From Firmicutes bacterium ADurb.Bin146 (GTDB lineage Bacteria > Bacillota > Clostridia > DUPQ01), in assembly GCA_002070475.1 (NCBI GenBank), contig MWDI01000021.1:1-64000 (forward strand): 64,000 bases of DNA, in the 5' to 3' direction. Shown piece after piece: positions 45,314 through 54,391 of this stretch. Below the pieces are notes generated by a model, which had not been told where the DNA came from, did not search any database, and saw nothing but the letters and a program-made list of their open reading frames with translations. Made by a program: the position numbers and the translations under genes. How positions within the stretch are numbered: the first letter of the stretch is position 1; each line of letters begins with the position of its first letter.

Positions 45314-46777
45314 TTATCTAGCGCATAGATTTGTCATGTCTGATATCTTACATGTCAGACTATCAGTAAGCATATTTTTTGTAATCCTATAAGTCCAGTT
45401 TCCGAATGCTATAGAAGGGAAGTTTATACGGCTTTGTGAATCCTGACTTAACCAGTCCTGAATAGGTATAATAGCGGTATCTGCAACAGATTTCATAGTT
45501 TCCAAAATTAAGTCATGTACATTAATGCGTGATCTGTTTAAGTATTTCTTCGCAAATTCCTTGTTTTTAATATCTAACTTTCCGAACCATCCTTTTGTTG
45601 TGTCATTATCATGTGTAGCAGTATAAGCTACAAGATTCTTCTTGTAATGCATTGGCAGATTGTCATTAGAAGGTTCTCCAGAAAAACCAAATTGCAGTAC
45701 TTTCATGCCCGGATAACCTGTTTTTTCCAGAAGTCTTCTTACATTATCTGTTAATACGCCAAGATCCTCTGCTATTATACCCATGCTATTCCTTGATTGG
45801 TTAATAGCATCTATCAATTTCATACCGGGTCCCTGAAAATATGTTCCTAAAGCTGCTGTAGAAGCATCAGAAGGAATGGAAAAATATCTTTCCACCCCAA
45901 TAAAATGATCAATACGCACATAATTATACAAACTTGATGCCATACCTATTCTCTGTTTCCACCAGTAAAAATTATCCTTCTCCATAGCTTCCCAATCATA
46001 AAGAGGATTACCCCAAAGCTGTCCTGTTGCAGAGAATGCATCAGGAGGGACTCCTGCGACTGATGTGAGATTCCTGTTTTCATCGGTCTGAAAAAGATAA
46101 TGTCTAGACCACACATCAGAACTGTCTGATGAAACATATATCGGTATATCTCCTATTATTAATATGCCTTTTCCATTTGCATATTTTTTCAGTTCACTCC
46201 ATTGAGTAAAGAACTCATACTGAAGGAACTTATGAAACATAATTCTTCTTGACAAGAGTGCTCCATATTCAACCAGTGCTTTATCATATATTAGCCTTAT
46301 ATCATCTGGCCATAACTGCCATTTATCTCCATTGAAGTGCTCTTTCAAAGCCATGAATATAGCATAATCATTTATCCAATATACATTTTCTTGGCAATAG
46401 GCCTTGAACTTTATATTATTTACATCAAACCTGTTAAATGCTTTTTCTAAAATAGCATTCCTCTTTTGATACATTAAACCATAATCAACTTTATCCTCTT
46501 TTTCAAACCATATCTCATCTTGATATTCTTCTTTATACAACAGGCCTTTGTCTTCCAATATATCCAAATCTATAAGGTAGCTATTGCATGCGAAGCTGCA
46601 GAAGGACTGATATGGTGAATCCCCGTAACCAGTAGGACCTAAAGGAAGAATCTGCCAATACCTCTGTTTAGCAGAAACTAAAAAATCTACAAACTCATAT
46701 GCTGCTTTTCCAATGGTTCCGATACCATATGGTGAAGGAAGGCTGAAAATTGGTAGTAGTATTCCAGATGCTCTCAT
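45314..46777 (-). CDS. malQ: 4-alpha-glucanotransferase (amylomaltase, GH77)
   Basis: The protein has 487 residues. SPYGIGTIG at the start, QILPLGPTGYGDSPYQSF, nucleophile Asp290 in VRIDHF, acid/base Glu337 in IIAEDLG and the THDNDTTKG motif are all GH77. It transfers maltosyl units between alpha-1,4-glucans. It lies 19 nt downstream of the methyltransferase gene on the same strand and may be read through from the helicase operon, although their functions do not match. Confidence 0.95.
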   Translation of the reverse strand: MRASGILLPIFSLPSPYGIGTIGKAAYEFVDFLVSAKQRYWQILPLGPTGYGDSPYQSFCSFACNSYLIDLDILEDKGLLYKEEYQDEIWFEKEDKVDYGLMYQKRNAILEKAFNRFDVNNIKFKAYCQENVYWINDYAIFMALKEHFNGDKWQLWPDDIRLIYDKALVEYGALLSRRIMFHKFLQYEFFTQWSELKKYANGKGILIIGDIPIYVSSDSSDVWSRHYLFQTDENRNLTSVAGVPPDAFSATGQLWGNPLYDWEAMEKDNFYWWKQRIGMASSLYNYVRIDHFIGVERYFSIPSDASTAALGTYFQGPGMKLIDAINQSRNSMGIIAEDLGVLTDNVRRLLEKTGYPGMKVLQFGFSGEPSNDNLPMHYKKNLVAYTATHDNDTTKGWFGKLDIKNKEFAKKYLNRSRINVHDLILETMKSVADTAIIPIQDWLSQDSQSRINFPSIAFGNWTYRITKNMLTDSLTCKISDMTNLCAR

Positions 46778-46796
46778 GTCAAACTCCTTAAACAGA

Positions 46797-47369
46797 TTAT
46801 TTACATAGAATAATGTTTAACCATTTGGTTTCCCTATTAAATAAATCATCGGTTATCACATATTCAATCATATCAAATCCCGTGTTAATAATAAACTCTT
46901 TTATAGTTTTTTCAGTAAGAAAAATATAGTATTTACCATCAATTTCACCTGTAAAGTCACCGTACTTAAAAGAGCAATACATGTATCCGTTTTGTTTCAA
47001 AGCTTTATAACATTTTTTAAAAACCGTATTTAATTCCTGCTTTTTTATATGTAGCAAAGAAGCACATGCCCAAATAGCATCAAAATCATTTTTATACATC
47101 ATATCTTGAACACTTTGAAAATAAACATTTAAAAGTCCAATGCTTTTTGCATGTTCGATAAATTCATTTACTACATCAATAGAAGTTACGGAATAGTTTT
47201 TACTGAAATATATTGAATCTCTTCCTGATCCAAATCCAATATCAAGTATTGAATCTCCAGGTTTAAGATACTTTAAAAAGAGCTTATAATGACTTGTCAT
47301 ATCAATATTCTGTGTTTTTCTTATATACTCAGAAGCATTTTCTTTATAATACTGAACCGTATCCATCAT
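46797..47369 (-). CDS. Class I SAM-dependent methyltransferase
   Basis: The protein has 190 residues with the SAM-binding glycine loop ILDIGFGSGRDSIYF near 41 and acidic loop SIDVVNEF, followed by the WACASLLHI post-II motif. Closest in feel to TehB/UbiE-type small methyltransferases; no DNA methylase NPPY/DPPY motif is present. It overlaps the helicase gene by 4 nt and has an AGGAGG site. Target unknown. Confidence 0.8.
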   Translation of the reverse strand: MMDTVQYYKENASEYIRKTQNIDMTSHYKLFLKYLKPGDSILDIGFGSGRDSIYFSKNYSVTSIDVVNEFIEHAKSIGLLNVYFQSVQDMMYKNDFDAIWACASLLHIKKQELNTVFKKCYKALKQNGYMYCSFKYGDFTGEIDGKYYIFLTEKTIKEFIINTGFDMIEYVITDDLFNRETKWLNIILCK

Positions 47370-49858
47370 AATCCTCCTAATTTCTCATAATAGGTTTCAA
47401 GGAATTGCTTCAGTTTAATTATAATATCATTTTTTATGTCGTCTGTCAGTTTTTCCCAAAGGAGAGGATTAAATGCTATTAGATTAAGATCTTTACTATA
47501 ATATATAAACCGCTTACGCTCAAATTTCTCGAAAGGGTTTTCAAGCATATTTCTTTTTATTCTTTTATAGTCGTTAAGGTAGTCTTTTGTATAAGGACAG
47601 GTTTTCCTGTCAACAGGAATATCCCTTTCTATTCTGTTCAGATAGAAACTTCTATATTTATCAACTAAATTATCAATTTTTATCTCACCCTCTAAGTCAG
47701 CTAGGGCAAATGCATTTAAGAGGAATGTCAGTTTATAAGAAAAGGTCAATTGATTGTCATCAATAAACTTTATAAAGTCATCAAGAATTGTCAATTCATT
47801 ATGAATACTTATATCCTTATCAATTCTAATCTTCTCAATATCCTCAGGCGAAAAATATGGGACATTTCTTCTACCTACAGTAAGATACAGACTGGCATAA
47901 TTTGAATTATCAGTTGCCCATCTAGCCAATGTTGCTGTTCCTACATATAATTCGCGAGCTGCCTGTTCAAGTGATAAGTAATCTGAATATTTATCTTCAA
48001 AAGTTAAAATATCAATTTCCCTTAAAGCGATTTCAGTTTCTACCAATCCAGGTATACATAGAGGATTGGTGGTTTTTGTAATAACATCCATGAAGCCTCC
48101 GTATATAGGTATTTTAAATAATGCATTTACACTCCAAGGAGTTAATTTTCCTGTATAACTGTCTACTACATCGATAACAAACAAGCATTCCTTCCCAGGT
48201 TTACTACGCAATCCTCTCCCTAGCTGTTGCATATATAATACTTTTGATAGAGTAGGTCGCGCCATAACCACAACTTCTGTTTGAGGACTATCCCATCCTT
48301 CACTAATAATCTGACAGCTAACTAAAAACTGTATCTCTTTATTTCTGTATGAATTGAAATATTCATCGTTCCGACTATTTCCTCCGTAGACTCCTCTTGC
48401 GGATATCCCACAATCAATCAGTAATTTCTCTAGTTTCTTAACATGGTCTTTATTGACGCAAAAAATCAAACCTTGCTTATAGAATCCTGGTTGAGGTGAG
48501 AAATACTTTTTTACAGTCTGTGCAATTAATTGATTACGTGAATCGATGATTAAAGTTTTTTCGAGATCAGAGTAGTTATAGTCCTTACCGTTATATCTTA
48601 CATTCGATAAATCAATATTAGATATTAATCTGAACATTCGGATATTTGAGACTATCTTTTTTTCTATAGCTTCCCTCAAGGATAAGCCGGTTTCGTATTC
48701 ACCGAATATTTCCTCAAGTTTCTTATTATCCAGCCTTTCAGGTGTTGCAGTCAAGCCGACAAGGAAATTAGGATTAAAATACTGGATTGTCTTTTTACAG
48801 TTAGCAGCCTGTGCATGATGAGCTTCATCAAATACTATGTAGTCATAATTCTCTTTGCTAACAGAATTTCTCAAAAGAAATGCTGCATTATATGTTAGGA
48901 CATCAATCTCCATGTTTCTTAAAGGTTTTATTCTTTCAAGCCAATCTTCCTTAATCTTAATTGAAGGTACCAAAATCAAGACATTTCTCACTTTATTGTT
49001 TATACTTAAATGCTCTAAATCACTAATAATAATTTGTGATTTTCCGCTAGCTGTTGGCAGAACTACAAGAGCGGATTTAATATTATCTCTTCTTAAGGTA
49101 TCGAAATTTTTAAGAATATTTTTTTGGAAGTCATATAAAGCATATTTACGATTGTTCTTAATAAAAGAGCCTGGTATAAAATCATATTTTTCACCAAGAT
49201 AATTTTTTAATCTATCAGCTAGTTGGTCTTTGAACACAATATTATTTGTGGAAAATCTGAATACTTTAAAGTCCATGGAGCTTAATATATTCTGTCTGTA
49301 TAGCTGCTTTCTATATTTCAAATTACCAAGTATACATGGATGATGATATGTTACTCCATTTTCTTCAATGGCATAACTGCCTGTCTTGGTTTCCAGTACA
49401 TAATCGACAAATATATTCTTTTTATCTGCAACTGAAATTGAGTACTCTTTAGCAAGATAGGAGATAGCATCATTTCCATAGACTGAAGTAAATATTTCCT
49501 CAAATTTTGCTTCCAAAGGAGTATTATCAATGTGTTGTTTATCGAAATTTCCACCCGAATCCGATATTTCTATTGAACTGAGATCAATATTTAGCCAAAA
49601 GGTAATATCTTCTAACAGTGTTTTAATGCTATCAGTATGATTAAACCGATAGAGTCTATTATACTTACGCATCAAGTCATTCTGCACATCGCAATATTTT
49701 GAATAATCAAAAATATTATCCGTACCATCTATGTTACATATATCATCGTCAATAATGATACAGATATCGTTATATTCGAATACTAGGGAAATATGATTGT
49801 AATCATAGGAATGTTTTTTTATGAACTTGAAACCTTTGGATAACAAGGTGTTTATCAT
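47366..49858 (-). CDS. SF2 helicase with N-terminal nuclease-like domain
   Basis: The protein has 830 residues. Residues 115-205 look like a DUF559/Vsr-type endonuclease fold: VDYVLETK (Asp152), SYAIEENGVTYHH (Glu165/166), then K-x-RK and KVFRFS. The helicase core follows with Q-like ALYDFQKNI (240-248), Walker A LPTASGKS (267-274), DEAH (344-347), GLTATPERLD, and motifs V/VI (SEGWDSPQTE, QQLGRGLR). After residue 625 a MerR-like helix-turn-helix (AARELYVGTATLARW) precedes a helical tail. The gene is between a MazG-like gene (1 nt away) and a methyltransferase gene. A defence or repair role is plausible; type III restriction-like helicases are the alternative. Confidence 0.78.
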   Translation of the reverse strand: MINTLLSKGFKFIKKHSYDYNHISLVFEYNDICIIIDDDICNIDGTDNIFDYSKYCDVQNDLMRKYNRLYRFNHTDSIKTLLEDITFWLNIDLSSIEISDSGGNFDKQHIDNTPLEAKFEEIFTSVYGNDAISYLAKEYSISVADKKNIFVDYVLETKTGSYAIEENGVTYHHPCILGNLKYRKQLYRQNILSSMDFKVFRFSTNNIVFKDQLADRLKNYLGEKYDFIPGSFIKNNRKYALYDFQKNILKNFDTLRRDNIKSALVVLPTASGKSQIIISDLEHLSINNKVRNVLILVPSIKIKEDWLERIKPLRNMEIDVLTYNAAFLLRNSVSKENYDYIVFDEAHHAQAANCKKTIQYFNPNFLVGLTATPERLDNKKLEEIFGEYETGLSLREAIEKKIVSNIRMFRLISNIDLSNVRYNGKDYNYSDLEKTLIIDSRNQLIAQTVKKYFSPQPGFYKQGLIFCVNKDHVKKLEKLLIDCGISARGVYGGNSRNDEYFNSYRNKEIQFLVSCQIISEGWDSPQTEVVVMARPTLSKVLYMQQLGRGLRSKPGKECLFVIDVVDSYTGKLTPWSVNALFKIPIYGGFMDVITKTTNPLCIPGLVETEIALREIDILTFEDKYSDYLSLEQAARELYVGTATLARWATDNSNYASLYLTVGRRNVPYFSPEDIEKIRIDKDISIHNELTILDDFIKFIDDNQLTFSYKLTFLLNAFALADLEGEIKIDNLVDKYRSFYLNRIERDIPVDRKTCPYTKDYLNDYKRIKRNMLENPFEKFERKRFIYYSKDLNLIAFNPLLWEKLTDDIKNDIIIKLKQFLETYYEKLGGL

Positions 49859-49859
49859 T

Positions 49860-50180
49860 TTACTTTCCGTCTTCTACCCACTCAAGTAGCAGCTTTTTTT
49901 CAAATGCTCCGTTCTTTTTCACTTTATTTTCTCTTATTTCGTCCACTTCACGAAAAGATAAGTTTTTGCATTTTAAAATAGAGTTGAAAACCTCTAATAT
50001 ATCTCCAAGTTCAGAAATTTCATCTGACTCATAAAATTCATTTGTTTCTTCTATTAGTTTCTTTTTTAGTTCTTCATAATATTCAGAATTATTTAAAACT
50101 CTAGTAGAACACTGACTGTTATTATTCTTTATAATTTCAGGAATATTGTCTCGGACAAGCTTATTGTATGTTATCTTCAC
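49860..50180 (-). CDS. MazG-like / PRA-PH-type NTP pyrophosphohydrolase
   Basis: The protein has 106 residues from a GTG start after AAAGGAGC. The YNKLVRDNIPEII opening and the EETNEF and ELGDILEV acid motifs are those of all-alpha NTP pyrophosphohydrolases (PRA-PH/MazG relatives), which hydrolyse nucleoside triphosphates to monophosphates. There is no histidine operon nearby, so a house-cleaning or nucleotide-depleting job is more likely. It is the first gene of the helicase operon. Confidence 0.85.
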   Translation of the reverse strand: MKITYNKLVRDNIPEIIKNNNSQCSTRVLNNSEYYEELKKKLIEETNEFYESDEISELGDILEVFNSILKCKNLSFREVDEIRENKVKKNGAFEKKLLLEWVEDGK

Positions 50181-50543
50181 GATATGCTCCTTTAATAGAG
50201 ATATAAATAGTATAGCATATATCCATTATCTGCCCGAAAAAAAGGTATAAAAAAATCAGTAAGTTATTCTAATAACATATTATTAACAACAGATTTTTGG
50301 TGAAATCACAAATTGTGACTTCACTAAGTTTTATCAATCATTTTCTAATACACAATACCTGTTACTTAGTTTTATAACTAGCTAAATAAAAAAATCAGTA
50401 TTGTATCAAAATATACTGATTTGTCTGTGGTGTGATATTGATTGTGCTGGTATTATCTAGACAGATGCCCCTTCGTGTATTTCATTGATCAATTCCCCTA
50501 CTTTTATTTTCCTAAAACCACACATGAAGCTCAGGCATCTTTC
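50181..50543. other. Intergenic region with inverted repeat
   Basis: The 363 nt hold no gene I support. Between 50300 and 50324 is an inverted repeat (GTGAA/TTCAC arms around TCACAA-A-TTGTGA). At 50209-50214 there is an AGTATA that gives a TATACT -10 for the MazG operon, with no good -35. The M42/MurA terminator lies at 50392-50422. The region also has a GATTTTT/AAAAATC-like repeat of the word AAAATCAGTA at 50252 and 50391. Confidence 0.5.
50392..50422 (-). terminator. Intrinsic terminator of the MurA-M42 operon
   Basis: Stem AAATCAGTAT/ATACTGATTT (10 bp), an 11-nt loop, and on the minus strand a TTTTTTATTT tract. It lies 122 nt past the M42 stop codon. Confidence 0.8.
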
Positions 50544-51599
50544 TTAATATTTAAGGTCTGCAGGCATTTTGCGAAGTACAGCTTTTCCAAGTTCGACTGC
50601 ATTAATGAAATCTTCATATGCACAGTAACCGTAATGTGTATGGGCATATCTTACAGGGATACCAATTACTATTGTAGGTATTGCCCCTGCAACAAGATGG
50701 ATCTTGCCTCCATCGGTTCCGCCTCCAGCTCTTACAGCATCCTGGAACTGGATATTATGCTCTTTAGCAATATTTCTTACAAATGCCAGAAATCTTGGAT
50801 TAGTAATCATGCTTCCATCTCTGTGACGTAACTGAGGTCCCTTCTTGAGGGCTGCCTGAGTCTCATACTGGTTTGTAAATGTGTCATCAGCAGGTGTGCC
50901 TTCATATACTATAGCTATATCAGGATTAACAGTCTTTACAGTAACTTCAGCTCCTCTGAGTCCGACTTCCTCCTGTGTAGATATGGTACCTATAAGGTCT
51001 ACATTAAGCTCTTCATTTGCTAAATCTTCCATTGTAGCTATTACAGCGGCTGCACCTATTCTGTCATCAAATGCTTTTGCGCACATTATTCTATTGTTGT
51101 TAATAGTGAAATCAACATCTGGAACAATAGGAGCTGCCACATCAATACCGAAATCGTTAATAACTTCTTCTCTTGAGGTCGCGCCTACATCAATAAGCAT
51201 GTTTTCTATTTTTGGAGGAGCATCCTTTTGTGCAGCAGTCAGGAAGTGAGGAGGAACAGAAGCGACAATGCCTTTAATATAGATTCCATCACGATTTCTT
51301 ATCCTTACTTTTTGCGCTGCAACATTGGCATCCTGCCATCCGCCGATTGGTATAAATTTCAACAAACCGTTGCCGGTTATGAACTGTACCATAAAGCCTA
51401 CTTCATCAGAGTGCCCGTCTATCATAATAACTGGTCTGTTCTTTGTGTTTTGTTTCTTATTCATGAAGACATTGTTCATTGTGTCAACTGTAATGTCTTC
51501 AGATTTTGCATAACTCTTTATTACATCAACTACTTCATCTTCAAAACCTGATATGCCATTGGCATTGGTCAGGTCTCTAATCATATCTATGTATTTCAT
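50544..51599 (-). CDS. M42 family aminopeptidase (glutamyl/endoglucanase type)
   Basis: The protein has 351 residues with M42 metal residues His63 and Asp65 in DGHSDEVGF, Asp178 in KAFDDRIG and Glu210/211 in STQEEVGLRG. Family members are dinuclear-metal aminopeptidases forming dodecameric cytosolic shells, which trim peptides. It is 2 nt after MurA. Confidence 0.93.
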   Translation of the reverse strand: MKYIDMIRDLTNANGISGFEDEVVDVIKSYAKSEDITVDTMNNVFMNKKQNTKNRPVIMIDGHSDEVGFMVQFITGNGLLKFIPIGGWQDANVAAQKVRIRNRDGIYIKGIVASVPPHFLTAAQKDAPPKIENMLIDVGATSREEVINDFGIDVAAPIVPDVDFTINNNRIMCAKAFDDRIGAAAVIATMEDLANEELNVDLIGTISTQEEVGLRGAEVTVKTVNPDIAIVYEGTPADDTFTNQYETQAALKKGPQLRHRDGSMITNPRFLAFVRNIAKEHNIQFQDAVRAGGGTDGGKIHLVAGAIPTIVIGIPVRYAHTHYGYCAYEDFINAVELGKAVLRKMPADLKY

Positions 51600-51601
51600 T
51601 T

Positions 51602-52870
51602 TTATTTACCTCTTTCTATAACAGCTTTTAAAGATTTGAGTTTTTCTATAAAATCCTCGTAACCTCTGTCAAGATATTCAAGATTGTGTATAGTAGTTTG
51701 ACCTTCTGCCATAAGTCCTGCTATTACCATTGCTGCTGCGGCACGAAGATCTGTAGGCGAAACAGGGGCACCAATTAGTTTTGGTACTCCTTTAATTATT
51801 GCGGACTCGCCACTTAATTGTATATTTGCCCCAAGTTTATGAAGCTGTTCAACATACTGGAATCTTGTCGGAAATACTCCCTCTGTTATTCTGCTCTCTC
51901 CATCTGCTATAGATAACAAAGTCGCAAACTGGGGATGCAGATCAGTCGGGAATCCTGGATAGGGCATCGTCTTTATATTTGTGCTCTTTACTCTTTTAAT
52001 ATTCGCTTTGACTGTAATGGAATCATCCATTGTTTCAATAATTACGCCCATTTCAGTAAGCTTTGTTGAAAGTGAATCCATGTGCTCAGGAGTGACATTA
52101 TGTAAAGTGATAGTGCCTCTAGTTGCTGCAGCGGCTATCATTAAAGTTCCTGCTTCAATCATATCTGGACAAACTGAATAAGATTTTCCGCCTAATAATT
52201 CTTTTACCCCTTTTATACGGATGGTATTAGTTCCTGCTCCTTTAATATCAGCACCCATAATATTCAAAAAGTTAGCTACATCAACAACATGAGGCTCTCT
52301 ATTAGCATTTTCAATTGTCGTAGTGCCTTCAGCTAGTGTTGCTGCGAGTATTGAATTTATAGTAGCACCAACAGAATAATTATCGAAATAAATGTTGTTA
52401 CCTACAAGCTTACGTGCTTTGGCTGTAATATATCCGCCGGTTGTCTCTACTGTACATCCAAGAGTCTCAAATGCATAAATATGCTGGTCAATCGGTCTGG
52501 GTGCAAAATTACATCCGCCTGGGAAAACAACCTTTGCTTGCCTGAATCTTCCCAAAAGTGAACCTACAAAATAATAGGAACCTCTTAATGTACTCAAATC
52601 TATGTTGTCACAAACATAAGACTTTATGTCAGTCGTGTCTATTTGCACGGTTTTTTCTGCAGTCCAGTTAACAGTTGCGCCAATTTGTGAAAGCGTATCA
52701 AGAAGAACCTGTATATCGGTTATCTTTGGTATATTTTCCAGTGTGACTTTACCTTTAATCATAGCTGAAGCGCATATTATTGCAACAGCCGCGTTCTTTG
52801 AACCACCTACAACTACATTGCCTTCCAGTCTTTTGCCGCCTCTGACAATAATTCTATCTTCTGTACTCAA
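51602..52870 (-). CDS. murA: UDP-N-acetylglucosamine 1-carboxyvinyltransferase
   Basis: The protein has 422 residues starting at a TTG after TTGGAG, chosen because MSTEDRIIVRGGKRLEG aligns with the usual MurA opening. Lys25 (GGSKNAAV), the catalytic Cys120 in PGGCNFAPRP, and the domain-swap motifs (RDAAAMVIAG-like in DLRAAAAMVIAG near 385) are present. It catalyses the first committed step of peptidoglycan synthesis and is the fosfomycin target; the Cys predicts sensitivity. Promoter TTGAAT-17-TATCAT (minus strand, 52931-52903) fits. Confidence 0.95.
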   Translation of the reverse strand: MSTEDRIIVRGGKRLEGNVVVGGSKNAAVAIICASAMIKGKVTLENIPKITDIQVLLDTLSQIGATVNWTAEKTVQIDTTDIKSYVCDNIDLSTLRGSYYFVGSLLGRFRQAKVVFPGGCNFAPRPIDQHIYAFETLGCTVETTGGYITAKARKLVGNNIYFDNYSVGATINSILAATLAEGTTTIENANREPHVVDVANFLNIMGADIKGAGTNTIRIKGVKELLGGKSYSVCPDMIEAGTLMIAAAATRGTITLHNVTPEHMDSLSTKLTEMGVIIETMDDSITVKANIKRVKSTNIKTMPYPGFPTDLHPQFATLLSIADGESRITEGVFPTRFQYVEQLHKLGANIQLSGESAIIKGVPKLIGAPVSPTDLRAAAAMVIAGLMAEGQTTIHNLEYLDRGYEDFIEKLKSLKAVIERGK

Positions 52871-52902
52871 TTAAGTGTCTCCAATCATACTTCAATATTA
52901 AT

Positions 52903-52931
52903 ATGATACATATTTTTATCAAAATATTCAA
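52903..52931 (-). promoter_or_regulatory. Promoter of murA
   Basis: On the minus strand TTGAAT (52931-52926), 17 nt, TATCAT (52908-52903); 33 nt to the TTG start. Confidence 0.55.
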
Positions 52932-53037
52932 TCCTTTTATAATTTTCAGTCCGTTCATAACATTTTCACCTTTTCATCACATTCAGGGATTACTATAGAC
53001 ATACCACAAACCTAAAAAGGCCCCCGCTTTTTTAGAC

Positions 53038-53074
53038 AAAAGACTGTTTATCTACCCCAAACAGTCTTTTTTTT
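53038..53074 (+). terminator. Strong intrinsic terminator without an obvious upstream gene
   Basis: A 12-bp perfect stem (53038-53049 with 53059-53070) with a 9-nt loop ends in a run of T to 53074 on the plus strand. On the minus strand the T-tract is only partial. No rightward gene lies before it in the intergenic gap from murA, so it may end a short RNA or insulate the divergent genes. Confidence 0.8.
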
Positions 53075-53204
53075 AAATAAAAACACAAATAAGCAAAAAA
53101 ATAATTAAGTTCACATTCGTTTCACATAATATTAATATTGAGTTCACAATACCCAGTTATTATGTATACATTAACCACTACCCCCTAGAGATTAATTTCC
53201 CCCT

Positions 53205-53230
53205 AAAGAGATTGCGAAAGCAGTCTCTTT
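53205..53230 (+). other. Hairpin with GAAA tetraloop before the PI-PLC gene
   Basis: An 11-bp stem (53205-53215 with 53220-53230, one G-U pair) closes a GAAA tetraloop; the following bases are pyrimidine-rich but not a T-tract. It lies 106 nt upstream of the lipoprotein start. A second terminator or a leader structure are both possible. Confidence 0.5.
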
Positions 53231-53335
53231 CTCTGTGTGTTGTATTATATATATTGCTATAAAAAATATTTATATAAGTATATAATAATGCTGTAAATAT
53301 TGAAACAGATATTGTGCCAGGGGAGGGATGAATTT

Positions 53336-54331
53336 TTGAAAAAGCTGCTAACAGTATTTTTAATAGTTATTATGCTTATAACAATGAGTAGCTGCCAAGG
53401 AGTATTGATTAATCAAGATATCCCATTCTATTCGGAATGGATGAGCTATATAGAAGATGATATTTTAGTAAAAGAAATTGTTATTCCTGGAAGTCATGAT
53501 GCAGGGACCATTGGGATGATATATGCAGCTAAAACGCAGAGTCTACCTATATATAAACAGCTTATAGATGGTGTAAGATATTTTGATATAAGAGTGGAGA
53601 AGAAGAAAAATGCTGAGCTTGTCATATACCATAGCATTGCAAAAGGCCAGACATTTACTCGGGTAGTTGATGATATATTAGAATTCATGAATAATAATAC
53701 AACAGAATTTGTCATACTGGACTTCCAGCATTTTAAGAATGAATCAATGGATGATGTGGCGGCTGTTATCGAGACAAGGTTATCAGAGTATCTGATAAAT
53801 AATGAGACTGATTTAACAGATCTGGATTTTATAGATAGCATGTCTTTAGAATCAGCAAGAGGAAAGATATTAATATGCTGGGGTAGTGATGTATGTGCTG
53901 ACAGGGCATGGGCTTTCAGAAGAAACAATGACAGCGGGACATTAGAAGACACAGTGATGGAATCATATTATGATTCAGCCTATCATAAACTTGATAGTGC
54001 TGATTTTATATCAAATGCATATCCCGACTATTATGAAAGATACATTAAAAAGGATAAAGGTCTTTTCGTCCTTCAGGGACAGCTGACGGCAAAATGGGTA
54101 TTAGGCTCGCCTTTAGACAGAGAAATCGAACACAGGGATAATATGAACAACTTTGTGAGAAACTTAAAAGATAAGGAAGAATGGCTTTCTTATACCAATA
54201 TTATAATGAGGGATTTTGTAAATGTAGGATGGGAAAAGATTGATGCAGTACTCGAACTAAATGAGTATAAAGGGAATATAAAAGAGGGGATGGATTTTCT
54301 GTCTAATCTTGAATCATTAAAAAGCGACTGA
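53336..54331 (+). CDS. PI-PLC X-domain lipoprotein
   Basis: The protein has 331 residues from the TTG at 53336, chosen because GGGGAGGG lies 8 nt before it and a lipoprotein signal (lipobox MSSC, Cys20) then starts at once; an in-frame TTG at 53300 has no good site. The two catalytic histidines of bacterial PI-PLC are present: His54 in VIPGSHDAGTIG and His99 in IYHS, with DGVRYFDIRVE between. It probably cleaves phosphatidylinositol or related lipids outside the cell; substrate unknown. Confidence 0.85.
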   Translation: MKKLLTVFLIVIMLITMSSCQGVLINQDIPFYSEWMSYIEDDILVKEIVIPGSHDAGTIGMIYAAKTQSLPIYKQLIDGVRYFDIRVEKKKNAELVIYHSIAKGQTFTRVVDDILEFMNNNTTEFVILDFQHFKNESMDDVAAVIETRLSEYLINNETDLTDLDFIDSMSLESARGKILICWGSDVCADRAWAFRRNNDSGTLEDTVMESYYDSAYHKLDSADFISNAYPDYYERYIKKDKGLFVLQGQLTAKWVLGSPLDREIEHRDNMNNFVRNLKDKEEWLSYTNIIMRDFVNVGWEKIDAVLELNEYKGNIKEGMDFLSNLESLKSD

Positions 54332-54382
54332 CCGGACAATCGCCCGGCCAGTCTATATAGTTAACATACGATTCATCGTATG
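54326..54382. terminator. Two hairpins between convergent genes
   Basis: The first (54326-54353, GACTG-A-CCGG paired with CCGG-C-CAGTC, one mismatch) overlaps the PI-PLC stop codon; the second (54365-54382, CATACGA-TTCA-TCGTATG, 7 perfect bp) is 10 nt before the ECF gene end. Neither has a T-tract, so intrinsic termination is uncertain, but both fit ends of convergent messages. Confidence 0.4.
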
Positions 54383-54391
54383 GTGACCAAG

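Noticed and set aside
45314-46777. Including malQ in the helicase-methyltransferase module
   Set aside because: It is only 19 nt downstream, so it may share the transcript, but its function is glycogen/maltodextrin metabolism and it fits the opposing phosphoglucomutase gene better.
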